Source: Nanobdellota archaeon (lineage in GTDB: Archaea > Nanobdellota > Nanobdellia > SCGC-AAA011-G17 > VGLX01). From it: a stretch of DNA of 5,045 nucleotides. Made by a program: the position numbers and the translations under genes. The DNA lies in NCBI GenBank assembly GCA_030691925.1, contig JAUYDG010000138.1:1-5045 (forward strand), given 5' to 3'. How positions within the stretch are numbered: position 1 is the first letter of the stretch; the number at the start of each line of letters is the position of its first letter. The notes below the pieces were generated by a model. That model made no database searches, was not told where the DNA came from, and was given only the letters and a program-made list of their open reading frames with translations. Shown here piece after piece: positions 1-5,045 of this stretch.

Positions 1-23
1 AACAAGATACTGCAAACCAAAAA

Positions 24-686
24 ATGATAAAAACAATACTATTCGACATAGACAACACGCTGATAGACTTCATGAAAATGAAAAAGATGTGCATAGATGC
101 AGCAACTGACGCTATGATAAGCGCAGGCATCAAGATGGAAAAAGAAGACATCAAGAAAAAACTCTTCGAGCTATACAAAGAGAGGGGCATAGAATATGAG
201 TACATATTCCAGGACTTCCTGAAATCAATCAACGGAAAAGTAGACTACAAAATACTTGCAAGCGCGATAGTAGCCTACAGAAAAGTAAGAGTAGGTCTAC
301 TGGAACATTACCCCGGCGTAGAAAAAACGCTGATAAAACTGAAAGAAAAAGGGCTGAAACTAGGAATAGTAACAGACGCTCCTAAACTGAAAGCGTGGAT
401 AAGGCTTGTAAGCATGGGCATAGAAGACTTCTTTGACGTGGTGGTATGCTCCGGAAAAAACAAAAAGCCGCACAGCCTGCCGTTCAAAAAAGCCTTGAAG
501 CAGCTGAAAGCCGAGCCGTCAGAAACACTGATGGTTGGAGACTCTCCAACGAGGGACATACAGGGAGCAAAAGAATTAGGGATGAAGACCTGCTTCGCAA
601 GATACGGATATGCAGGAGAGCGAGAAATAGGAAAAATAGCAGACTACGAACTTGAAAGATTCGAAGACCTGCTCAAGATAGTTTAA
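24..686 (+). CDS. HAD-superfamily hydrolase, subfamily IA (phosphatase-like)
   Basis: The 220-residue protein carries all four HAD motifs. Motif I is DIDNT, with nucleophile D8 and acid/base D10. Motif II is the threonine of VTDAP (T117). Motif III is the lysine in KKPH (about K148). Motif IV is GDSPTRD, with D173 and D178 as Mg2+ ligands. The helical segment between motifs I and II, about residues 17-95, is the C1-type cap typical of subfamily IA. Such enzymes hydrolyse phosphomonoesters in the cytoplasm through an aspartyl-phosphate; the substrate cannot be read from the sequence. The protein resembles the archaeal group modelled as TIGR02253, recalled from memory. The length is normal and no key residue is missing. 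The ATG at 24 places motif I seven residues from the N-terminus, as expected. No SD precedes it, and any promoter lies beyond the window. Its stop overlaps that of the convergent aminotransferase gene by 4 bp. Confidence 0.9.
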   Translation: MIKTILFDIDNTLIDFMKMKKMCIDAATDAMISAGIKMEKEDIKKKLFELYKERGIEYEYIFQDFLKSINGKVDYKILASAIVAYRKVRVGLLEHYPGVEKTLIKLKEKGLKLGIVTDAPKLKAWIRLVSMGIEDFFDVVVCSGKNKKPHSLPFKKALKQLKAEPSETLMVGDSPTRDIQGAKELGMKTCFARYGYAGEREIGKIADYELERFEDLLKIV

Positions 687-1909
687 TAAATTCTGTAATG
701 CTTCGCGACTTCCCTGAGCTTTTTGCAGCCAGACTCTACCACTTCAGGGTTGACAGCATAAGCCAGCCTAAACCAGCCAGCCTTGCCGAATGTAGAGCCG
801 GGCACTAGTAGCATCAAGAATTTGTTCTTCACAGTCTCTATGAACTCTTTCTCTCCCTTTTCCAAATTATTCCCTGACATAGGGCACTTGACCCAGAAAA
901 AGAAGGCACCCTGAGGGCTTGGGAAAACGTAACCGCTTTCTTTCAGGCATTTCTCAAGCGGATCATGCAAACCTTTGTAGTAATCACGCATGTATCTGTA
1001 GTATTTCTCCTCTACTTCTGTGTTTAGAATCTTTGGCAGGACGTGCTGCATCATCGTTGGAGCGTTAACAAAGCCCAGTATCCTGTTGCAGAATGCTAAG
1101 CCCTTAGCAATATTATCCTTGTGTTTCATCTCAGGGTTCAAAGCTATGTAGCCTATCCTCTCCCCAGGCAGGCTTAATGACTTTGACCAGGAATACACCA
1201 TAAAGCTGTTCTTGTGGAAAGAAGCAGGCGACACAAAGTTCCCCCTGTAGACCATCTCGCGGTAAGGCTCATCAGACATTACATATATGTCCCTCTTGAG
1301 CTTAGACTCCTTTTCCGAGAGCATAGAAGCAAGGTCCTCCAGGTTTTTCTTAGAATACATGACACCAGTAGGATTATTCGGAGAGTTCAGTATTATAGCC
1401 CTTGTCTTGCTAGTCACGGCTTTTCCGATAGCCTTTACGTCCAAGCTGAAATCTTCAGCAGCATCAACCGAAACTTGCTTTCCCTGATGGTTCTTCACAT
1501 AAGACATGTATTCTGTGAAGTAAGGCGCTACTGTTATGACCTCCTCTCCCTTGTTAAGGATAGTTTTCAATATAACATTAAGCCCTCCAGCTGCACCGAC
1601 ACACATCGTCACATTCTCAAAAGTCAAGCCCTTGAAGTACCCCTTCTTGTTCAGGTAATTAGCTACAGCCTCCCTCACTTCCTTATGGCCAGCGTTAGGC
1701 ATATACCTGTGAGTGCCTTTCCTGCCGCTCTTAGCAAGATCCGATACTATCTTGTTGAACTCTTCCGGCGGCTCTATCATAGGATTACCCAAACTGAAAT
1801 CAACAACATTAGATTCCCCATACTTCTTCTTAAGCTCAAGCCCCTCCTCAAACATCCTCCTCGTAGCGGAAGCGTTCTTCATATCCTTAGCGATTGTCTT
1901 AGAAAGCAT
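683..1909 (-). CDS. PLP-dependent aminotransferase, class I/II
   Basis: The protein is a fold-type I aminotransferase, 408 residues from the chosen ATG, a normal family length. Visible landmarks are the glycine-rich cofactor loop GAAGG (about 106-110), NNPTG (178-182), and the DEPY motif with D213 and Y216 contacting PLP. SWSKSLSLPGER follows, in which K243 should form the Schiff base and R251 bind the cofactor phosphate. The C-terminal FRLAYA supplies R381 for the substrate carboxylate. It should transfer amino groups between an amino acid and a 2-oxo acid in the cytoplasm; aspartate, alanine or aromatic specificity cannot be decided. A GTG at 1918 would add three residues, but the AGGAGG at 1919-1924 directly abuts it. 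That SD lies 9 nt from the ATG at 1909, so I prefer the ATG. The gene is transcribed divergently from dedA and convergently with the HAD gene. Confidence 0.93.
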   Translation of the reverse strand: MLSKTIAKDMKNASATRRMFEEGLELKKKYGESNVVDFSLGNPMIEPPEEFNKIVSDLAKSGRKGTHRYMPNAGHKEVREAVANYLNKKGYFKGLTFENVTMCVGAAGGLNVILKTILNKGEEVITVAPYFTEYMSYVKNHQGKQVSVDAAEDFSLDVKAIGKAVTSKTRAIILNSPNNPTGVMYSKKNLEDLASMLSEKESKLKRDIYVMSDEPYREMVYRGNFVSPASFHKNSFMVYSWSKSLSLPGERIGYIALNPEMKHKDNIAKGLAFCNRILGFVNAPTMMQHVLPKILNTEVEEKYYRYMRDYYKGLHDPLEKCLKESGYVFPSPQGAFFFWVKCPMSGNNLEKGEKEFIETVKNKFLMLLVPGSTFGKAGWFRLAYAVNPEVVESGCKKLREVAKHYRIY

Positions 1910-1918
1910 ACCAAACAC

Positions 1919-1924
1919 CCTCCT
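1919..1924 (-). promoter_or_regulatory. Shine-Dalgarno site of the aminotransferase gene
   Basis: On the minus strand this reads AGGAGG, followed by GTG, so the whole stretch resembles the classic anti-16S complement. It leaves 9 nt before the ATG at 1909 and none before the GTG at 1918, which decides the start. No other gene start in the window has a comparable site. Confidence 0.75.
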
Positions 1925-1957
1925 GAATTTTGTTCAACACCGGAGAAAATAAGCAGG

Positions 1958-1965
1958 TATTTAAA
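1958..1965 (-). promoter_or_regulatory. Archaeal TATA box for the aminotransferase gene
   Basis: The minus strand reads TTTAAATA, close to the archaeal TATA consensus, preceded by an A-rich ATAAAC that could serve as a BRE. Transcription would be expected about 26 nt downstream, near 1935. That gives a short leader of roughly 26 nt which contains the SD. The element is seen directly; promoter function is inferred. Confidence 0.6.
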
Positions 1966-1986
1966 GTTTATGACGCGCATCAGAAA

Positions 1987-1999
1987 TTAAAAGTTTTAA
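1987..1999. repeat. Short AT-rich palindrome in the divergent promoter region
   Basis: TTAAAA-G-TTTTAA has perfect 6-bp arms around one central base and lies between the two divergent TATA boxes. It could be an operator for a dimeric regulator, or an extra TATA-like element for dedA, since TTTTAAAA spans 1994-2001. In AT-rich DNA such a palindrome can easily arise by chance. Confidence 0.3.
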
Positions 2000-2007
2000 A
2001 AAAGAAG

Positions 2008-2016
2008 TTATATAAA
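2008..2016 (+). promoter_or_regulatory. TATA box for dedA, leaderless arrangement
   Basis: TTATATAAA is preceded by purine-rich AAAAGAAG, a plausible BRE. Its centre is 28 nt before the ATG at 2040, so the transcript would begin almost at the start codon. No SD lies between the box and the start codon. Function is inferred from archaeal promoter geometry. Confidence 0.6.
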
Positions 2017-2039
2017 CAAAGAACTAACAAATTAATAGC

Positions 2040-2678
2040 ATGATAGCAGAGCTCCTTTCTGGATACATAACAAGCTTCATAGAAGCGACAGGATACGCAA
2101 GCGTCTTCATCCTGATGATGATGGAAAGCATGGTATTCCCTGTCCCAAGCGAGGCTGTGATGCCGTTCGCAGGGTTCCTCATAGCAGAGAACAAGTTCAC
2201 GTTCTTCCTTGTCGGGCTTTTCAGCACGCTGGGAAGCATAGTGGGCTCATTGCTGTCTTACTGCATAGGCCTTTACGGAGGAAAACCATTCCTGAACAAG
2301 TATGGCAGATACTTCTTGCTCAGCGAGAAAGAACTAAAGTTCACAGAAGAATTCTTCAAGAAGCATGGCAGCATAACCATATTCATAAGCAGGTTCATAC
2401 CAGTAGTGAGGCATCTGATATCACTGCCCGCAGGGCTGGCAAAGATGAACATGCTGAAATTCTTAGTCTACACGGTTATAGGCGCCGGCGCATGGAACAT
2501 GTTCCTAGCATTCGCAGGCTTCTACCTCAAGCAGAACTGGAAAATCGTAATGCAGTACAGCAAGACTATAGACATAATAGTAGTGGTATTGATAATAGCA
2601 GCGCTAGCCTTCTTCATTTATGCGCATCTGAAGAATAATAAAAATAATACCATAAGAAAACCTGCTTACCATGGATGA
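2040..2678 (+). CDS. DedA-family membrane protein (VTT/SNARE-associated domain)
   Basis: This 212-residue integral membrane protein has the DedA signatures in order. The first is ESMVFPVPSE (29-38). The second is a Gly-rich segment, GSIVGSLLSYCIGLYGG (65-81). The third is SRFIPVVRHLISLPAG (117-132), with R118, P121, R124 and the PAG turn. W152 follows in GAGAWN. Hydrophobic segments lie near 13-33, 40-80 (including a re-entrant-like part), 111-132, 141-162 and 178-196, followed by a short basic Lys/Asn-rich cytoplasmic tail. Characterised DedA proteins act as lipid carriers, for example in undecaprenyl-phosphate or phospholipid translocation; the archaeal substrate is unknown and may be a polyprenyl phosphate. 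The length is typical. The ATG at 2040 suits the upstream TATA box. The last 8 bp overlap the next gene, so the two may be co-transcribed. Confidence 0.92.
   Translation: MIAELLSGYITSFIEATGYASVFILMMMESMVFPVPSEAVMPFAGFLIAENKFTFFLVGLFSTLGSIVGSLLSYCIGLYGGKPFLNKYGRYFLLSEKELKFTEEFFKKHGSITIFISRFIPVVRHLISLPAGLAKMNMLKFLVYTVIGAGAWNMFLAFAGFYLKQNWKIVMQYSKTIDIIVVVLIIAALAFFIYAHLKNNKNNTIRKPAYHG
2637..2646 (+). promoter_or_regulatory. Possible internal TATA-like element for the first metallopeptidase gene
   Basis: AATAAAAATA lies inside the end of dedA, in its Lys/Asn codons, with its centre about 29 nt before the ATG at 2671. That is the same geometry as the other leaderless-type promoters here. The match to consensus is poor and the codon content alone could produce it, so the alternative is read-through from the dedA promoter. 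Confidence 0.25.
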
Positions 2679-3444
2679 CTACCTGAACAGCATAACTGAC
2701 AGAAAAATATACATGCAACTGAAAAAAGAAGACATACAACTATTAGAACATGTCCTGAGCAAAGAAGTTGAAGAACTAAAAAGGCTAAGAAAGCTAAAAG
2801 AAGAGAACAAGCTAGATTTTGGAAAAACACCAAGCTGGGAAGAAGCTTATAATCTTCTAGGCCAAGTAAAAAACGAAGTGGAAAGCTTCCTAGGAATAAC
2901 AAGATTACAAGAACCGATTATCTGCTATCCTTACACCACAAACCAATACTGCGACAAAGCAAAGATAGTATACCTGGAAAACGAAGAAAGAACCCTGTTA
3001 ATACCCGCACTAGGCCATGAATACACCCACCATATACAAACTATGATCTACCCAAAAATAATGCGAGAATATGACTACAGATACATGGCATTCTGCGAAG
3101 GCCATGCAAGAAGCATGCAAAGGTATATAGCAGAAAGATACAGGCAAAAAGAGGACAACGAGGCATTCCTGTATGATATAACAGAAATGACAACAGGAGA
3201 GATGAAAAGCCTCTACAAACGGGTATGCCTAAAGAAATGGGCCATGCCCAACAAGGGCTTAATAAAAATCAAAACTAGAATGGACAGATTAGAAATAGCA
3301 TCAAAAATACTCGACTTCGGAAGGCCGTCAGAATACGCGGCAGGAAACACTTACTTCTTGGTACAAGAAACAAAAAATGGAAAAGGCGTACACAAAGATA
3401 TGATAAAAAAGCTTCAAGAAGCTCAAGAAGCAAAAAATATATAA
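2671..3444 (+). CDS. Putative zinc metallopeptidase, gluzincin-like (HEYTH), uncharacterised
   Basis: I do not recognise a named family for this 257-residue protein. GHEYTHH contains HExxH, with H116 and H120 as likely zinc ligands and E117 as catalytic base. It directly follows a strand-like stretch (KIVYLENEERTLLIPAL, about 98-114), as in zincin folds. CEGHA then places E143 23 residues after H120, suiting the third zinc ligand of a gluzincin. A later EYAAGNTYF (221-229) resembles the Y-x-x-G element that follows in related folds; Y222 could stabilise the transition state. Residues 15-75 look helical and highly charged. There is no signal peptide or membrane segment, so it should be cytoplasmic. 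The ATG at 2671 overlaps dedA by 8 bp and has no SD; the next in-frame ATG is at residue 15. The next gene, 25 bp on, encodes a different zincin. Peptidase activity is inferred from the motifs and the substrate is unknown. Confidence 0.75.
   Translation: MDDYLNSITDRKIYMQLKKEDIQLLEHVLSKEVEELKRLRKLKEENKLDFGKTPSWEEAYNLLGQVKNEVESFLGITRLQEPIICYPYTTNQYCDKAKIVYLENEERTLLIPALGHEYTHHIQTMIYPKIMREYDYRYMAFCEGHARSMQRYIAERYRQKEDNEAFLYDITEMTTGEMKSLYKRVCLKKWAMPNKGLIKIKTRMDRLEIASKILDFGRPSEYAAGNTYFLVQETKNGKGVHKDMIKKLQEAQEAKNI
3435..3444 (+). promoter_or_regulatory. TATA box for the second metallopeptidase gene, overlapping the previous stop
   Basis: AAATATATAA covers the final Asn-Ile-stop codons of the preceding gene and follows an A-rich stretch. 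Its TATATA core is centred about 29 nt before the ATG at 3470, which fits a leaderless transcript. The AGGA at 3464-3467 lies only 2 nt from the ATG, too close to act as an SD. Confidence 0.5.
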
Positions 3445-3469
3445 GACAGTAACCAAAACTTCTAGGAAT

Positions 3470-4456
3470 ATGGACAAAATAAGCTACCAAAAGCTTCTGA
3501 CGACAAAGATAAAAGACCTCGAACTGAACATAGAAGAGAACATGAAGCCTTATTTTGATATCCTAAAAAAGGAACTAAAATCCAAGAATATAAACCTCTG
3601 GCCCGACTTCTATTTCGGCAACGAATGGGGCTGCGTAGACAAAACAATCTCCATCTGCATACCATTCTACTTCGCAAACGAGGAGCTCAAATCAATAAAA
3701 GGAAGCACGATAACGCAGGAAGAACTAACTAAAATATTACGCCATGAAACAGGGCACGCATTCAATTACTCTTACAAGCTGTGGAAGAGGAAAGACTGGA
3801 AAGAAATATTCGGCAACTTCAACAAGAAATACCCGAAAAACTACATAAAACAAGTCAACCCATGGTCAAGAGACTACGTAAAATATATGCACTACGTAGA
3901 AGATCCCCATTACGCACAGAGGCACCCGGATGAAGACTGGGCGGAAACATTCGCAGTATGGCTAGACCCGGCATCGAGATGGCAGAGAAGATACAAAAAC
4001 TGGCCGATAGCACTCCAAAAACTGAACTATGTAGACCGACTAACAAAAGATATAACAGAAACAGAACCGATAAATCTGAAAAAGAAAAGAGAAGGAAAAT
4101 ATAACAGTATAGAAGATACAGTATCAGAATTATGGGGGCTGGGCGAAGAAGAAGACGACAAGATACAGGAATACATCAAAGACATGAACGAGCTCTTCAC
4201 AAAAGACAAGAAAAAAATCATACCAGCGTATCATCTTATCGAGAGGTATGCAGAACAACTCTCGGAGCAGGTAAGCAGCTGGATACTAGGATCAAACAAG
4301 CACAGCGTAAGAAAATGCCTAAGGCAATGGGAAAACATATGCAGAAATGAAGAATTAGGTTATTCGCCAGGAGATGAAGAAAAAAAACTAATAGAGCTAT
4401 CCTCATTGCTAACTTATCACACCATGGAAAGCCTGGAAAAAATAAAACATCAGTAA
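3470..4456 (+). CDS. Putative zinc-binding metallopeptidase (HETGH ... EDWAETF type)
   Basis: The 328-residue protein has RHETGHAFNY, with H92 and H96 as zinc ligands and E93 as catalytic base. The strongly patterned HPDEDWAETFAVWLDP (152-167) follows, then WPIALQKLNYVDRL. From memory, this combination marks bacterial 'putative zinc-binding metallopeptidases' related to Pfam Peptidase_Mx, which carry a HExGH and a similar HPxEDxAET block. The ExxAExF spacing also matches anthrax lethal factor (M34), whose first glutamate binds zinc; by that analogy E155 is the third ligand, with E159 as the alternative. Residues about 1-40 are helical. After residue 205 comes an acidic and basic helical region that may be a separate C-terminal domain. 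No signal peptide or membrane segment is visible, so it is probably cytoplasmic. The substrate is unknown. The start at 3470 is the first ATG after the preceding gene, 25 bp away. Confidence 0.82.
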   Translation: MDKISYQKLLTTKIKDLELNIEENMKPYFDILKKELKSKNINLWPDFYFGNEWGCVDKTISICIPFYFANEELKSIKGSTITQEELTKILRHETGHAFNYSYKLWKRKDWKEIFGNFNKKYPKNYIKQVNPWSRDYVKYMHYVEDPHYAQRHPDEDWAETFAVWLDPASRWQRRYKNWPIALQKLNYVDRLTKDITETEPINLKKKREGKYNSIEDTVSELWGLGEEEDDKIQEYIKDMNELFTKDKKKIIPAYHLIERYAEQLSEQVSSWILGSNKHSVRKCLRQWENICRNEELGYSPGDEEKKLIELSSLLTYHTMESLEKIKHQ

Positions 4457-4458
4457 AG

Positions 4459-4467
4459 TTTTTAAAA
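4459..4467 (+). promoter_or_regulatory. TATA box for mtnP, leaderless arrangement
   Basis: TTTTTAAAA preceded by TAAAG (possible BRE) lies just after the stop of the upstream gene. Its centre is 29 nt before the ATG at 4492. The intervening sequence is pyrimidine-rich and has no SD, so transcription probably starts at or next to the start codon. mtnP may therefore be its own transcription unit. Confidence 0.6.
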
Positions 4468-4491
4468 CAAGAACCCTAACCTTTTATCATT

Positions 4492-5045
4492 ATGGCAAAA
4501 ATAGGTATAATCGGCGGAACAGGAGTATACGACCCCAACCTTATAGAAGATTCTAAAAAGATAAAAGTCCATACGCCGTTCGGCAAAACTTCTGACCTAG
4601 TAACCATAGGGGTATTCCAAGGCAAAGAAATAGCGGTAATACCGAGGCACGGGACAGGGCACAGGATAAACCCGAGCAACGTCAACTACAGGGCTAACAT
4701 ATGGGCTCTGAAAAGCCTGGGCGTAACGCACATACTAGCGAGCTCAGCAGTAGGCTCACTGAAAGAAGAATACAATCCAGGAGATCTAGTGCTGGTTGAC
4801 CAGTTCATAGACAGGACATACAAAAGAAACACAACTTTCTACGAAGGAGACCAAGTATGCCATGTCTCAACAGCAGAGCCGTTCTGCCCAAGCTTAAGAA
4901 GAATATTCAGCGAAGAAGCGAAAAAGCTGAAGATAAGATTCCATGAAAAAGGAACATGCGTAGTCGTGGAAGGGCCAAGGTTCTCTACAAAAGCAGAAAG
5001 CAGGATGTACCAAAACTGGGGAGCAGACATAATCGGGATGACCAT
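4492..5045 (+). CDS. mtnP: S-methyl-5'-thioadenosine phosphorylase (3' end outside window)
   Basis: The window holds the first 184 codons. The protein belongs to the trimeric purine-nucleoside phosphorylase/MTAP family, which cleaves methylthioadenosine, a by-product of polyamine synthesis, with phosphate to give adenine and methylthioribose-1-phosphate. Motifs in order are IGIIGGTGVYD with the phosphate loop G8-G11, PRHG (51-54), and NPSNVNYRANIWAL (60-73) with N65 and R67. Next come ASSAVGSL (83-90), DQFIDRT (103-109), EGPRFSTKAES (160-170), and WGADIIGMT at the edge. The GMT triplet corresponds to the NMT or SMT segment at the nucleoside site of other members. Family members are about 260-285 residues, so roughly a third is missing, by the cut and not by mutation. 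The ATG at 4492 puts the glycine loop at the expected N-terminal position. A related 5'-methylthioinosine or inosine phosphorylase specificity cannot be excluded. Confidence 0.93.
   Translation, partial: MAKIGIIGGTGVYDPNLIEDSKKIKVHTPFGKTSDLVTIGVFQGKEIAVIPRHGTGHRINPSNVNYRANIWALKSLGVTHILASSAVGSLKEEYNPGDLVLVDQFIDRTYKRNTTFYEGDQVCHVSTAEPFCPSLRRIFSEEAKKLKIRFHEKGTCVVVEGPRFSTKAESRMYQNWGADIIGMT

Noticed and set aside
308..559. Minus-strand open frame inside the HAD gene
   Set aside because: It lies opposite conserved HAD motifs, has Ser/Phe-rich antisense composition and no start signals.
1214..1990. A 258-codon open frame on the plus strand opposite the aminotransferase
   Set aside because: It is the antisense shadow of a well-supported gene. 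It has no recognisable domain, no promoter or SD at its start, and an unnatural His/Arg/Ser/Leu-rich composition, and it runs across the divergent promoter region.
4027..4221. Minus-strand open frame rich in Ser and Phe opposite the second peptidase
   Set aside because: The composition is what Lys/Glu/Asp-rich codons give on the opposite strand; there is no promoter or SD.
2671..4456. The two peptidase genes as a toxin-antitoxin or ImmA-type phage repressor protease pair
   Set aside because: There is no helix-turn-helix partner, no small antitoxin-like gene and no phage gene nearby, and both proteins are larger than typical ImmA proteins.
4468..4491. Pyrimidine-rich CCTTTTATCATT before mtnP as a terminator for the peptidase transcript
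   Set aside because: The T-run is only four bases and lies in the likely promoter-to-start interval of mtnP; there is no hairpin.
4839..5045. Minus-strand open frame reaching the right edge
   Set aside because: It lies opposite the conserved EGPRFSTKAES region of mtnP and shows no domain of its own.

Overview
This window looks archaeal. The evidence is archaeal-type TATA boxes about 28-29 nt ahead of several start codons with no Shine-Dalgarno (SD) site, which suggests leaderless transcripts. The gene families also fit: an archaeal-type HAD (haloacid dehalogenase superfamily) hydrolase and an mtnP purine-nucleoside phosphorylase. Isoleucine is mostly ATA and arginine mostly AGA/AGG. The tight packing with tiny overlaps would suit a small-genome lineage such as a DPANN archaeon, but the exact lineage is inference and cannot be fixed from the sequence alone.

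Layout. At 24-686 (+) is a HAD-superfamily phosphatase-like hydrolase. It converges on, and overlaps by 4 bp, a class I/II PLP-dependent aminotransferase on the minus strand (683-1909). A 130-bp divergent spacer holds promoters for both sides: a TATA box plus strong SD for the aminotransferase, and a TATA box for a DedA-family membrane protein (2040-2678, +). After it come two unrelated zinc-metallopeptidase-like genes in tandem: 2671-3444, which overlaps dedA by 8 bp, and 3470-4456. The window ends inside an S-methyl-5'-thioadenosine phosphorylase gene (mtnP, 4492 to the edge).

How the genes may work together. dedA and the two metallopeptidase genes form a tight co-directional block that could be transcribed together, although each gene also has a TATA-like element at a leaderless distance. 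Both peptidases lack signal peptides and membrane segments, so they should act in the cytoplasm; their substrates are unknown. The second has the signature of a bacterial family of putative zinc-binding peptidases. The HAD protein, aminotransferase and MTA phosphorylase belong to enzyme classes that also occur in methionine salvage, but their arrangement gives only weak support for a joint pathway.

The least ordinary content is the tandem pair of uncharacterised zincins. I saw no RNA gene, CRISPR array, insertion sequence or origin, and no gene-free stretch over 300 bases.
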